64,000 nt of DNA, taken from assembly GCA_030374765.1 (NCBI GenBank), contig JARGXX010000086.1:992001-1056000 (forward strand), written 5' to 3'. The number at the start of each line of letters is the position of its first letter. Position 1 is the stretch's first letter. The notes under the pieces were generated by a model. It did no database searches. It saw only the letters and a program-made list of their open reading frames with translations, and was not told where the DNA came from. The stretch is from Agarophyton chilense (taxonomy: Eukaryota; Rhodophyta; Florideophyceae; Gracilariales; Gracilariaceae). The position numbers were made by a program, and so were the translations under genes. Shown in pieces: positions 19,704 to 30,438 of the stretch.

Positions 19704-22652
19704 TTAACTTTTTGTCTCCGAAGATTGCTGATGCTCTATGCGAATTAGGCTACGACAAAATGATCGACTTTCAGTTTCATTACTCTCTCTCATAGGTTGA
19801 AAGTGCTGGCTTGAGCGCATTTTATTACTTCCATCGATTTCACCCGTAGACTCCCCTTCTTTTCCACTTGTAGCAGTCTGTTTTTCACATTTATCATCAT
19901 CACACACTTCACGGTGGCTCTGCAGCAACGAACCCAAGAGCTGGGAAAGTCTGGAAGGAACAGGTCCCTGGACATGTACGGCACCTTGAAAAGCTTCCGA
20001 AATCGCATCGCCAATTTTTCCTGGTAGACTGACATTTGTACCGTTGTCAGCCTTCACATCGAGCACGATTCTTTCCATTTCCCTTTTTGCATTACTTGAG
20101 ACGCGAAGCTCGTCCTGCCATGCTTCTCCGAGAAGCCTATCGAGAAAGCCCGATTGTTCGGAGTTTTCAACGACTACTGATGGATTGTAAATTTCGGCAG
20201 TGACGGCAGAAACTGTGCTTTCAGTGGCTTCATAATCTCGATGCACAGTGACTTCCAAGTTTGTATCGAAAGACACGAGCGATCGGTTTGACCCAGATTT
20301 CGCTGTTCCAAGCTGAACAAATGCCAGAGCAACAACATTAAGACCTGGGGAAAGGCGATGTACACTTATTGGCACAGGTGATCCTGCATCGAAGACAGCG
20401 ATGGCAGAATCCGAGATGCTAAACTTCTTTTGACATGTATTATTGGAAACTTCTGGTTTTTGAGTGTGACTATGATGCCGTTTGTCGTCTAATACTTTGA
20501 TTGCATCAGTTGTGATCGATGATTTCTCCGTGGCGGTTTCGTTCTGTCCAGTATCGCCCATCTCGGAGGGAACAGGGCTTTTTTCGCCTGGATTTAACAG
20601 GTCTCTCACAGACATATCAATAGGTTTGAGCCCCGAACTGGTTCGCTTTCGGACCGCATCAAAGCCAAACCCAATCGAGGAGGCCACAAGAGGTGGAATA
20701 CGGATAGATACTGCAAAACGATTCGAATCAGCATCTACCACGAGAGTACGGGGATCACAAGAAAATCTATGCGACCACCATATGCCTTGAGTAATAACAT
20801 TCCATGCGTACAAGCCGTACTTAGTACAAGCCAAGAGAATCGGTACTCTACCGCAAATGAACGCTAACTTCTGAACAAAATCACGCTGTGGAGGATGCAC
20901 CAAAACTCGAAAAAGTTCAAAATCGACCTTACAATGAAAGTCCATAGAATCCGCTTCGTTTTTGTTCGTGGATGCTATAGACCCGAAATCTTCCAAGCTT
21001 TCATTGGTTTCTAGTGTCCATACTGTTATAGTATTCCCATACGCCACTGCCTCTAAAGAACCATCCTCTGAAAAGGCTACTGCATTTGCAGGTAATCCTT
21101 TGTACGACTTCTCTGATTCGCAACGCCAGAAACCTGTTTCTGAGTCAGGTTTGCTCCATAACTTCGCAGTGCCACAAGACGATGTTGTCGATATGCATGG
21201 TAGGCGAGAATGAAACGACATATCTGTAACGGGGTTTCCTGAACCATGCGGTTCGTTTATCACGGATATCAACCGAAGGCCACCCCCCGCTTCTCGGTTC
21301 CAGATTCTTAAATTGTACACTCCTTTCTTGGAACCATAAAAGTTAGAATCTGATGTTCTCAGATCTTGATGATCGACAGTGGCAATCAAGTTCATATTCT
21401 TGTGCATGGCGATGCACGTGACAACAAGCTGATCGGGGTATACCCTCTCTTTAGATTTTTCAATAGGTTTGTATATGACATTCTTCGGCGCCACAGAGTG
21501 TTCATCCACCTGTTCGCCAAGGTATACTTCAAAAGACTGTACAGTGGGTCCAGTTCCCGTCAACCACAGCCTTGTGGGATTGGTGTGATCGTTTGAGGCG
21601 GTAAAGTGTGTAAGAGAGGATGGGTGCAATCTAGACGAAAAAAGGTGTTTGGGATTGTCCGTACAGATGTCGAGAAGACGACATGCGACGCCGCGAATAG
21701 TTTGTACCACAGAGCCTGAACGTTGATCAATAATACGAACTGCGTTGTCGGAATGCGTTGTGGCGTAGAACTTTTCGTCCGGAGAAGCACTTATTCCTAT
21801 AATAGGGGCTTTAAGCCTTGGCAAGAAATTCCGGGTTCCAAAGTTTGTTCGGTTCATCTGCCAAGACACAAGAACAGTTTCATTTCCTCCAGACAACAGG
21901 ACACGATCCTGGTGGCAAAACGCGAGGGCTCGCACAGCTGAAGGATGCCAATGAAGCCGGGAGACATCCAGGGCACTTGGACGAAGGATATTTCTCCCTT
22001 TTTTCAACAGTGACAAAGTTCTCCCAAGGTTGTGGTATATACAAATTACACCAGTTTCGTCACCAACAGCCAGCTTCGATCCGTCGACAGAAATGGCAAT
22101 AGACGTTAAGAGCGTGCGAGAGGGTACAGTCAAAAGTGGTTCTAGATTGTTTGCTGTGGAAGTTATGTGCATTCCATTCCCTTCAATAATCGCAACTACT
22201 CGGCCGTTTTGTGCAGATACGATCCTACCTTCTTCACTCCTCAGAATCCGAACATGGCTCTTCACGATTTTGCGATACTTTCCTTTCGCTCTATTGCTTG
22301 AATCGATAATATTCAGTTCTTGGTTTGCATATCCTATCATTTTGTCCGGTGACAGGCATTCGATATTCGAAAGGGGACGACCAACATCGATGGTGCGCAT
22401 ACATTGAGCAGTTCGAAGATCCCACATGCGGAGGGTCCCATCCTTGGAAGCCGATGCAACGCGCATACCTGGCATGGGGATGACTGATGTGACAGGGGAA
22501 GTATGACCAACGTGTAATGCAATACATTTGGGCGGGGACTGTGAAACGTCATAGGTGCGGAGAACAGCTCCAAACGGCACAGTTAAATATTGTGATGAAG
22601 ACGCCCACGCTACAGGAGCAGAAGCAATGAGACCCGCGGTTGAAACACTCAT
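19704..22652 (-). CDS. UTP17: WDR75/UTP17-like small-subunit processome protein
   Basis: A single exon encodes 982 residues. UTP17 (WDR75, NAN1) belongs to the t-UTP/UTP-A complex that binds nascent pre-rRNA 5' ETS in the nucleolus. The N-terminal half is a WD40 propeller: GHTSPVTSVIP, VASASKDGTLRMWDL, then the WDR75-like text LHWHPSAVRALAF, LLSGGNETVLVSWQM, FLPRLKAPIIGISASPDEKF and NAVRIIDQRSG. A second propeller follows (LRIWNREAGG, INEPHGSGNPVTDMSF, TAKLWSKP, NAVAFSEDGSLEAVAYG, ITVWTLE). The last 300 residues are low-complexity and charged. Length is above human WDR75 (about 830) because of this tail. The stop is TAA followed by TAG. Start ATG 22652 lies just before the first WD segment. 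Confidence 0.82.
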   Translation of the reverse strand: MSVSTAGLIASAPVAWASSSQYLTVPFGAVLRTYDVSQSPPKCIALHVGHTSPVTSVIPMPGMRVASASKDGTLRMWDLRTAQCMRTIDVGRPLSNIECLSPDKMIGYANQELNIIDSSNRAKGKYRKIVKSHVRILRSEEGRIVSAQNGRVVAIIEGNGMHITSTANNLEPLLTVPSRTLLTSIAISVDGSKLAVGDETGVICIYHNLGRTLSLLKKGRNILRPSALDVSRLHWHPSAVRALAFCHQDRVLLSGGNETVLVSWQMNRTNFGTRNFLPRLKAPIIGISASPDEKFYATTHSDNAVRIIDQRSGSVVQTIRGVACRLLDICTDNPKHLFSSRLHPSSLTHFTASNDHTNPTRLWLTGTGPTVQSFEVYLGEQVDEHSVAPKNVIYKPIEKSKERVYPDQLVVTCIAMHKNMNLIATVDHQDLRTSDSNFYGSKKGVYNLRIWNREAGGGLRLISVINEPHGSGNPVTDMSFHSRLPCISTTSSCGTAKLWSKPDSETGFWRCESEKSYKGLPANAVAFSEDGSLEAVAYGNTITVWTLETNESLEDFGSIASTNKNEADSMDFHCKVDFELFRVLVHPPQRDFVQKLAFICGRVPILLACTKYGLYAWNVITQGIWWSHRFSCDPRTLVVDADSNRFAVSIRIPPLVASSIGFGFDAVRKRTSSGLKPIDMSVRDLLNPGEKSPVPSEMGDTGQNETATEKSSITTDAIKVLDDKRHHSHTQKPEVSNNTCQKKFSISDSAIAVFDAGSPVPISVHRLSPGLNVVALAFVQLGTAKSGSNRSLVSFDTNLEVTVHRDYEATESTVSAVTAEIYNPSVVVENSEQSGFLDRLLGEAWQDELRVSSNAKREMERIVLDVKADNGTNVSLPGKIGDAISEAFQGAVHVQGPVPSRLSQLLGSLLQSHREVCDDDKCEKQTATSGKEGESTGEIDGSNKMRSSQHFQPMRESNETESRSFCRSLIRIEHQQSSETKS

Positions 22653-22942
22653 ATTCCGCTTATGTGGGAAACAATACTTTTAGAGACGGTAGATGGATGC
22701 CAACGGTAAATAGGGTTTAGTTATTCTGTCGGTATTAAGTGATTCTACAACGGAAAGTAATAGATAGAATGTACGTCCTACAGCACATGTCAACTAAACT
22801 GTCCGAAACCAAAGCGCGTCGGCGGCGGGGTGAGAAGCTGCACAGCAAAACTAAAGACCTGCCGTGGATGACGGAGCTGGTACTGCACACAAGCAATAGA
22901 CGTTAAATTTTTTATCCGCTAATCAAAACGAAAAAAATGATT
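22653..22942. other. Upstream region of UTP17 and tRNA 3' flank
   Basis: About 290 bp of promoter-side sequence for UTP17. A run of seven T on the minus strand (22931-22937) lies just after the tRNA and would serve as an RNA polymerase III terminator. Confidence 0.5.
22931..22937 (-). terminator. Pol III T-run after tRNA-Arg
   Basis: Seven consecutive T on the minus strand, starting 6 nt after the discriminator base. Confidence 0.7.
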
Positions 22943-23026
22943 CGAACCCGGCGGGACTCGAACCCGCAATCTATAGATTAGAAGTCTATCGCCTTTGTAG
23001 GAGCTTATCCATTAGGCCACGGGTCC
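22943..23026 (-). tRNA. trnR-UCU: tRNA-Arg(UCU) with an 11-nt D-loop insertion
   Basis: The minus strand folds as a cloverleaf. The acceptor is GGACCCG with CGGGTTC and discriminator G. The D-stem is GCCT with AGGC, the anticodon stem ATAGA with TCTAT and loop CTTCTAA (anticodon TCT). The variable loop is AGATT and the T-arm GCGGG/CCCGC with loop TTCGAGT. The D-loop is 19 nt (AATGGATAAGCTCCTACAA) where tRNA-Arg normally has about 8, so about 11 nt (AGCTCCTACAA) is extra. No CCA is encoded, as in eukaryotes. Introns at such D-arm positions are known from red algal nuclear tRNAs, so this is probably a tiny ectopic intron. Confidence 0.92.
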
Positions 23027-23425
23027 TGAAATCGACTACTCGGGTAGGGTTTTGGCACATAATTTATAGATAGTATTAATGGAGGACCAATTGTTCAGGA
23101 CAAATTGTAAAACCTATTGAACACAGCTTACATGTTGACGACTACAGGATTTGTCCCTGTTTTGAATGCAAAATGTATTCATTCAGCAGCGACGAGCTCG
23201 GCATCCTCGTTAAAAGTCGTCTAGAAATGTGTGGTCACGAATGCTTTGTCCATTTCCATATGGGTTATCTCGCGCTCCTCGCTCCTTAAGCCGCTATAGT
23301 TCCTCGAATCGTTCAGAAGAATGTCCGTCCTCTGTTCCAAAAATGTTTACTCTTGACCGTCAACAGACCAAGAAACGCCACCCGTGCTGAGCACAGTAGT
23401 TTGCACGAAATGACGGATTGTGTAC

Positions 23426-26047
23426 ATGGCCGTTGTCACGAGCATCGTGAATAACCACCTTTCTCTTTCGAAACCTGCACATCATTGCTCAATTGAGCTC
23501 AAAATCTCAGCGGAGATAATAGTTTCGCTCATGGTCCGGGTTCCGATCTCTTCCGAGAAGAATAAAGGTCTGATTGTTTCGGAAGCGTACATGCATTTCG
23601 GCCATTTCGGCCGTTCCAATTACTCAAGGGTCCATCCACCCTCTATACTACACATAAGTTTCGCCTATACCTCAATTTCGCGTTTACAGGCTCTCAGCGG
23701 CACAGGCCTTGGGAACCAGCTGAAGTCATCTGCCTTCTCTCCAATTTTCCTACGAAAGGATTGTCTGAAATGCACCCGCCATAGGATCACGAAACCACTG
23801 CCAAGCTGTAACAGCACCGCGAATGGCTCAGATTTGTCAAGTGAATCCGTGCAATCTGGTCTTGTGGCCCGAGTTGCGCCGTTCACTTCACAAAAACCGA
23901 ATTTCCTCATCTCCGAGACTAGTCGCTATCTTGCTGATTCCGCCTATGATCTGGTGCATTGGTATCCATGGGGTCACCAAGCGTTTGTGGCGGCTCGAAA
24001 CGAGCAGAAGCCAATACTCTTGTCTTCTGGATTTTTGAGTTGTCATATGTGCGATGTGATGTCTGACCATTTCTGCGATCCGGAAATTGCTTGTATTCTG
24101 AATGAGAGGTTCATATGTGTTAAAGTTGATCGCGAAGAGCGCCCCGATGTCGACTCAGTGTACAACTCTTTTGTACAGGCCGTTACGGGAAGAACAGGGT
24201 GGCCTTTAACATGCTTTTTGACTCCTGGTCTCATTCCTTTCGTTGGCACTACATATCTTCCCAAAGAAAGGCTTTTGAATGCCGTAAAGTCTATCGCCGA
24301 CCGGTGGGAGACGAACCGTGAAAAGGTAGAGGCGGATGGAACAAAAGTTGTTGACGCCCTGCGCGACTTATTTGCGCGCAGAGAGATTACCTCCCAACCA
24401 ACTGTCAACGTTGAAACCTTACAACAAGCCTTTGATGCTACAGTTGCGAGTTTTGACGTCGAAAACGGCGGCTTCGGATCTGCGCCCAAATTTCTACGTC
24501 CTTCCGTATTCGAATTTCTATTATCCGTTCATCAGTCAGCCCAGTTTGATGAAGGTATTCGATGTGAAGCACTAGAAATGGTGTTTTACAGTTTGCGACT
24601 TATAGCTGGAGGAGGTATACACGACCATGTTGGGGGAGGGTTCTTCAGGTATTCACTAGATGCTTCATGGGAAGTACCACACTTCGAAAAGATTCTTCCG
24701 GACCAGGCCCAGCTTGCGATGACTTTTTTACATGCATATCTGTTGTCAGGAGATCAAAAGTTTAGCGGTGTGGTATGCAAGACGTTGGATTTTGTCATGC
24801 GAGAAATGTGGGACGAAGATACTGGTGCCATATACAGTGCCATTCACGCTGATTCAAAGCCCTTATACGACATTACCAAAACATCTGCGGAAGGTGCGTT
24901 TTACACCTTTAGTTCCTTTGAGCTAATGCTGATCCTTGGCGAACCAGCAAGCACAATATTCCAAAAACGTTTCGGAGTCACAGCAGCGGGTAATGTTTCA
25001 GAGTCAGCTGTTGCGAAGGCGGAGTACGGTGGCCTTGAAGGACTTAACGTATTGCGAATTACAACACCTGTATCCCAAATTGCGGACGAAGTTGGCCTCT
25101 CAGAAGCAGAGATCAACAGCATATTGAAGACCTCGCTTGAAACGATTTTCAAGGAACGAGAAAGGAGGCCAAGACCGCGTACAGACGACCTTTCTATAGC
25201 TTCTTGGATGGCTCTGGCAATCTCAGCATTCATGAGAGCAGGGCGATCCCTGAATAGACCAGATTACATTGCCGTTGCTGAGAAAGCAGCTAGTTTAATA
25301 AGACGATCGATGGTAATTCAAATTGATGAAGTGTCAGACGCCATTTATCTGGCTCGTGCTTATCGTGGAAAGAGAGGAACAGTACAGGCACTTGCAGACG
25401 ATTATACTTGCAGTATACAGGCCTTCCTCGACTGCTATGAGGTCACTGGAGATTTGGAACATCTACATTTTGCGCGACAGCTACAAAACGCACTAGATAC
25501 TCGCTTTTGGGTAGAAGGTGGATATTGTAATGCGGTGAGAGGCGACAAAGACATTCTGCTGAGAAGAGTTGAGGACTATGATGGTGCCGAGCCCGCAGCA
25601 TCCAGTGTTGCTGTCCTTAACCTTATTCGGATGGCTTCTTTGTTTGGAGATGACACACTCTGGAGTCGGGCCAAATCTATCATAAATTCATTCAAGAAAA
25701 CGTTTGAAAATAGCCCCCTCGCCATGCCATTTCTACTCTCATCTGCTCATCCTCTTGTCCAAGATATATCTCAGAGAGTTGTGGTCGTCGGGAATAACGA
25801 AGAAGCTTCGAATTTACTGGACGTGTACTGGTCGCAGGGTCTCGCCCGCCACATCGGCATGCTGCGGCTTCCATTGAAGAAATGCTCAAAGCAACTTTTG
25901 CAGTACTTCTCCCCCGATCGGCAAGCTTTGGGGCAGGATCTAAGGAACAGTACAGCGTTTGTTTGCATAGGTGGGGATTGCTTCGAACCGACGAGTGACC
26001 TCGATCGATTTGTATGTGAGCTTCGACGACTAAGAATCAGCGAGTAG
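23426..26047 (+). CDS. SPATA20: SPATA20/YyaL-like thioredoxin-domain protein (DUF255)
   Basis: The single-exon frame is about 873 codons from its first ATG, 23426; in-frame ATGs at 23531 and 23591 are alternatives. The first 155 residues lack homology and are rich in Ser/Arg/Lys, so they may hold an organelle transit peptide; from 23591 the start MHFGHFGRSNYSR looks most like one. The DUF255 thioredoxin-like domain follows: SRYLADSAYDLVHWYPWG, KPILLSSGFLSCHMCDVM (CxxC kept), KVDREERPDVDSVY and GRTGWPLTCFLTP. Next comes the long alpha/alpha barrel (GGGIHDHVGGGFFRYSLD, PHFEKILPDQAQL, then DDYTCSIQAFLDCYE). Length and order match the family. The function is not well established; a redox or sugar-processing role has been suggested from the fold. 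Confidence 0.88.
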   Translation: MAVVTSIVNNHLSLSKPAHHCSIELKISAEIIVSLMVRVPISSEKNKGLIVSEAYMHFGHFGRSNYSRVHPPSILHISFAYTSISRLQALSGTGLGNQLKSSAFSPIFLRKDCLKCTRHRITKPLPSCNSTANGSDLSSESVQSGLVARVAPFTSQKPNFLISETSRYLADSAYDLVHWYPWGHQAFVAARNEQKPILLSSGFLSCHMCDVMSDHFCDPEIACILNERFICVKVDREERPDVDSVYNSFVQAVTGRTGWPLTCFLTPGLIPFVGTTYLPKERLLNAVKSIADRWETNREKVEADGTKVVDALRDLFARREITSQPTVNVETLQQAFDATVASFDVENGGFGSAPKFLRPSVFEFLLSVHQSAQFDEGIRCEALEMVFYSLRLIAGGGIHDHVGGGFFRYSLDASWEVPHFEKILPDQAQLAMTFLHAYLLSGDQKFSGVVCKTLDFVMREMWDEDTGAIYSAIHADSKPLYDITKTSAEGAFYTFSSFELMLILGEPASTIFQKRFGVTAAGNVSESAVAKAEYGGLEGLNVLRITTPVSQIADEVGLSEAEINSILKTSLETIFKERERRPRPRTDDLSIASWMALAISAFMRAGRSLNRPDYIAVAEKAASLIRRSMVIQIDEVSDAIYLARAYRGKRGTVQALADDYTCSIQAFLDCYEVTGDLEHLHFARQLQNALDTRFWVEGGYCNAVRGDKDILLRRVEDYDGAEPAASSVAVLNLIRMASLFGDDTLWSRAKSIINSFKKTFENSPLAMPFLLSSAHPLVQDISQRVVVVGNNEEASNLLDVYWSQGLARHIGMLRLPLKKCSKQLLQYFSPDRQALGQDLRNSTAFVCIGGDCFEPTSDLDRFVCELRRLRISE

Positions 26048-26305
26048 GAAGTCGCCGAACACCTTTCACTCTTCGGACCATTCGTGTTGAAAGTTGTTTT
26101 TTACACAGCCAACCAAGAACACAGTTTTTTGAGAGGAAAACGTTGACGGTTTTTGCCCTTTCCCATCGACTTCAAATTACGTGTGTGGAAGTCATCGCTA
26201 AAAAGTGGACCTCACATATCATCAAAGTCTTTGCAGAGGCTCTCTCATGCGTCCCACGGGCGACCATGATTACAACGTCCAGTGCTGCTATGTGATACTA
26301 AGATT

Positions 26306-27733
26306 TCACCCCGACGCGATGGTGCCGTTTTGCGGGCGATAGGATACACAATCATTATTTGAAGAGTCAACCTCGAAAGATAATACTTCGTCACAGCACT
26401 CAGCAGTCTCGCAATTAACTTGAATAGTTGCGTGAAGAATTCCAAAATCCCTTGCGAGCATTTTCTGCGCGTCTTTTACGACGTCATGACCTTCGGCGAC
26501 ATTCTCCTGGTACAAGTGAACACTCAAAGCCGGACGTCTGGGTGTTATGGACCAAACATGCAAGTCTCCAACGTTGCTAACTCCATTCAGGTCAAGAAGC
26601 CTGGCATGGATGTCCTCTAGCTCCATTGATCCTGGTGTTCCTTCCATTAACACCATCATTGTTTCTTTAGCAAGATCTCTGGTGGTCATCATAACAATTC
26701 CTGCGAAAAGAAGCGTGCACAACGGGTCAAAAAAAGTCCATGAAGGTTTGATAATCATGGCGATCGCAGCCACTATGACACCGACGTTCTGCAGAGCATC
26801 TCCAAGAACATGCAGGTAGGCGGCTCTCATATTGACACTTTTATGATTTTCCAATGCGCGCGATTTGGATGATTGCTCATTCCTTCCATTCTCTTGCGCA
26901 TCTCCGTGCCTGTGATCTTTCATGTGGTGGTGCGGATGTTCATGGTCATTATCGTAGTGTCCAGGATGCACATGTTCATGGTCGTTATCCTGGTGGTAAG
27001 TGTCTGGGGCGTCGCTCAAGGTCTTCGATAAACGGCCACTTTCCAAGTCTTTGTCACGCAGTGAATTTTCCAAGTTCCCGTTCGGCAAGTCATGATTTGG
27101 CACAAAACTATCCACATGAGTATGATGGCCATTGCCGTGATCATGACTATGGTGACCGTAACTGTGTGAGTGGCTACCATGACCGAGAACAGAGCCCAGC
27201 GTGATGTTAACGAAAAGACCTATGATTCCCAACATGAGCATCATCGAGGCGTTCACTGGCGTAGGATTGAACAGTCTCTCGATCGCAAATACTACTAAGA
27301 CGATTGTTAAGGCCCAAATGAACAGAATGGATACAAAAGCACCGAGAACTTCTGCGCGAGCAAAACCAAAACTCATACGTGCGTTAGGCGGTAGATGGGA
27401 AACAGAAACAGCGATCAACGAAATCATGAAACCGGCAAGGTCCGAAAGAAGGTGGGCAGCATCAGACATGATTGCGAGCGAACCGGCCAGATGGCCACCT
27501 ACAAGCTCTACAAAGAAGAAAAACGTTGTGAGAGCGCAGGCATATGTTAGAGTTCGAATTTCGCCTTTGGCATCTAACTTGTGCATGGAGTTGGATGTGG
27601 CCAACAGCGCGTCTGTTTCTTTCGGAGATGGAACCATAACTAATGATGAGCGAGGTAGAGGTCCTGGTGAGGCAGCGAGAAGCTCGTCATTAATTTGGTC
27701 GTCGTACGCGAAGAAATGGTTATGCAGAGGCAT
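26306..27733 (-). CDS. Zinc transporter, cation diffusion facilitator (ZnT/MTP type)
   Basis: The product is 475 residues from ATG 27733 (MPLHNHFFAYDD); upstream in-frame codons to 27844 look like leader sequence. CDF proteins exchange Zn2+ for H+, moving zinc out of the cytosol into vacuole or Golgi. Six membrane segments are visible. The metal site is formed by AHLLSDLAGF (TM2, HxxxD) and HVLGDALQNVGV (TM5, HxxxD). Between TM4 and TM5 lies a long His-rich loop (GHGSHSHSYGHHSHDHG and further HEH/HPHHH runs to about residue 290). This loop and the paired HxxxD mark the ZnT2/3/8-MTP1 zinc group. The C-terminal cytosolic domain (VSNVGDLHVWSITPRRPALS) is complete. It converges on the SPATA20-like gene with a 258-bp gap. 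Confidence 0.92.
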   Translation of the reverse strand: MPLHNHFFAYDDQINDELLAASPGPLPRSSLVMVPSPKETDALLATSNSMHKLDAKGEIRTLTYACALTTFFFFVELVGGHLAGSLAIMSDAAHLLSDLAGFMISLIAVSVSHLPPNARMSFGFARAEVLGAFVSILFIWALTIVLVVFAIERLFNPTPVNASMMLMLGIIGLFVNITLGSVLGHGSHSHSYGHHSHDHGNGHHTHVDSFVPNHDLPNGNLENSLRDKDLESGRLSKTLSDAPDTYHQDNDHEHVHPGHYDNDHEHPHHHMKDHRHGDAQENGRNEQSSKSRALENHKSVNMRAAYLHVLGDALQNVGVIVAAIAMIIKPSWTFFDPLCTLLFAGIVMMTTRDLAKETMMVLMEGTPGSMELEDIHARLLDLNGVSNVGDLHVWSITPRRPALSVHLYQENVAEGHDVVKDAQKMLARDFGILHATIQVNCETAECCDEVLSFEVDSSNNDCVSYRPQNGTIASG

Positions 27734-30080
27734 ATTAGATAGAGCGCGCTCAGCATAAAGAACTTTGAGGCTCCGGGATGGTAAGATAGAGACGAAATAA
27801 TGGCAAAAGCAAACTTTTGGCGGCGTGAAAACTCGAAACAACACTGCGGAAGTAAAAAGCAGAAGTGCTGAACCGCTTGGCTGGGTTTGGCTGGGTTTGG
27901 AGGCCGGCAGGCAACCAGCGTCTATGAGGTAAGGAGTGAATAGCCAGTGAATGTCATTGGAGCATGGGGCTGTGCATTATTGCACCAGCTTTATATCAGA
28001 AAAACCTGCGCCTGTACCTTTGCATGACCACACGAAACTGCGCTTTTGTGGAGGGTAAAAAAAAACGCCTTCACAATATGCCTCGCCGTGCGCATCATCC
28101 AACTCGTGGGCCTTCCCCTCACAATCACAAGTCACGTGGGCCAGTGGCCCACTCCGAGCCCTACCACGATAGTTATATGACGTAGTGGGGCTGCAACGTG
28201 CCCCGGAAGACGAGAGCTAAACACATTGTGAGCCCCCACAGCTTCAGCGCATGTGCGTGTGGAAAATGCACAGGCCGCCGCCGCCCGTTGCGCAGATCTG
28301 GAAAGTTTCAGTGCTCAAACCCAAAATTCGCCGGAACACGCAAGGGTTATTGCCTGGCTGTGAGGGAAAGATATGAGCCGGAGGAATTTTTTTTGCCCCA
28401 TGGCGAAGCTTCGTGGAAAAAAAAGTCCCGAGGACTCAAACCTCTCCCTCAAAGACAGACAATAACACGTTTGTCGCTGAGATTCGGGGGAAAATATTGC
28501 AATCTTCCCTCAGCTTGATGTGTCTGCTTTCATAGGTATGCACATTTACCGAGGTTGAATAAGTGAATTCAGAGAACGTTTGTGACTGTAATCAAATCAA
28601 TAACTCAACTCGATTGATAGTTTTGGATTACAGTTTCAATAAGGAGCCTGCATAAAGCATAGAAAAGCTATAAACCTACTGTAGAAAACAAATATCGTGT
28701 TTGTTCACCATGATCTTTGAACAGCATTTCAAAAATATAGCACAAAGACCGCTTATATGGGTCAGCGGCACACTCCCGTCATCTTCTAGTCCTCTAAATC
28801 AGACTCTGTTCACCGTCCACGAACTGGACACTGCCGAACGCCGTAATCAGAAATGTTGAGTACAGCTTGGATACTCTGGACTTTTTATCTACTGTACTAC
28901 AGCCATCATAAGTGTTGTCACACGTAGCCAGCACCAGGCCAAGCCGCCGCCGCCTAGTATAGCACGAACTGGAACCGACGCCTCCCCGTAAAGAACTTCG
29001 AGCCATCGGCTTCTTCAGTTACTGAAGTTCAGTAGTGTTCCCACAGTAAGCATCAAATGTTGCTTTGAAAAATCTGAGCCACATCATTTCACCTCACTCC
29101 ATACAGCGCAGCAGTATCTTGGAAAGCACGTACAGGAAAATCTTCTGAACGGCTATATTCGAGACACATAGCAATGATTTAAAAAAATTTCAGGAATAGG
29201 TTCCTTTCTTTCCGGTTTACAGAAGCCAATGAGATGCGGCTTTGTGTGCCCTTTACAGAAGTGCACACCTCCGGACACCCTCAATCTCTCTCAAGCCCTC
29301 ACAGGGGTTAATTGATTCAGTTCAAACTCTATAGCCGCATCCTCCGCATCCTCCAGCACTGTTTCCAGCGCTTCTATACCAATCTGCACAGCAAACTGAA
29401 AAACACAAACACCGGCAATCTGCATCCTACCACTTGTGCCTACAGTCTGCGGGGTATTGAATTTGAATTCTTGCGTCTTACATCCGCAACTGATCTTTTA
29501 AGCTTCGAAGCACTTCTTTTCCGTATAGCTTGCAGTCTTTTCTTTTTCGCACTTTGACTACAACGCGCACTATTTTGTGCAGCAGCTTTCAAACACTGCC
29601 GTTTTTTCCCTGCTTCCCTTCATAACGATTATAATTTCGCTTTCACTCTCTCTCCTTAGACGAAACCTCTTCCTTTTTCTTTGTTTCTATTCGTTCCGTA
29701 ACTTTTTTGGCCTTTCCGGAAAACCGTTTTTGCAGAGCTTTTGATTTCTCTCTCTCTTTGGCCTTCTTAAGCCATGAGTGAGAAATTCATCCGGTTTTTT
29801 TCATCCAACAACGTTGGTCTCCTGGATTTTTTTAGGGTCAGAAAAGCCCCCTGATGTCCATTCATCTGCTTGAAAAGTATGCCCTTCACTGTGTCCGTGT
29901 TCTTCAAAAATATTTCTAGTCTCGGTTTCAATGGACGGTCCATGTTTTCCAGTAGAAAGTCTTACAATGTCATCCAGGTTGCTTTGTCTAAATGTTTTTT
30001 TCGAACACTGGAAGCCTATATGCAACCATGGAATTTGTTAAACGTTCCTTCTACTTTATAGCAATCTAAATGGCAATTTC
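27734..30080. other. Long intergenic stretch, no gene seen
   Basis: The proximal part is the zinc transporter's 5' region, with a short direct repeat (GGCTGGGTTT twice near 27,880). Elsewhere there are only short unconvincing frames, T-rich stretches (29,590-29,760) and a purine-rich patch near 28,060. I see no RNA gene, terminal repeat or domain in about 2.3 kb. Confidence 0.45.
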
Positions 30081-30089
30081 TTTGAACTG

Positions 30090-30425
30090 AAGAAACTTTT
30101 ATACTAAACTTCGTTTAAATGGATATTTGACGGTCAGGCGGAAAGATTCACTAACTACGTCAAAAGTAAGGTTCTGCAAAGCGTATAAAGCGTAGGCAAA
30201 GTTAAAATTAACCTTCCTGGTATCAACTCTTTTTTGACGGCAGATTTCATCACGGATATATCTCATAAGCTCTTAGAGTCTTTTGTTGGTTCCTTGATCA
30301 CATGGCTGTAGAACATGCAATGTGTTAGCCGCATTTAAACTGGAATCAATAGCGTGCTTGGAGCAATCTTTTACCCATCATGGGTTCCAACGGAAGGAAT
30401 TTCCGTCAAGAAAGAGCATCATAGA
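30090..30425 (-). pseudogene. DDE_1-type transposase C-terminal fragment
   Basis: On the minus strand one frame reads MMLFLDGNSFRWNP, stop, DCSKHAIDSSLNAANTLHVL, QPCDQGTNKRL, stop, ELMRYIRDEICRQKRVDTRK, then FAYALYALQNLTF. The catalytic-looking LFLDG, the HVLQPCDQ block (compare LQPLDV in pogo-type enzymes) and the helical tail fit the end of a DDE_1 superfamily transposase. Two stops break it and no N-terminal half is visible in the same frame. Assignment is from motif memory only. Confidence 0.4.
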
Positions 30426-30438
30426 TTCTTTTTGGCGG

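Noticed and set aside
27870-27905. GGCTGGGTTT repeats as telomere-like sequence.
   Set aside because: Only two units, not a telomeric motif, and located between genes.
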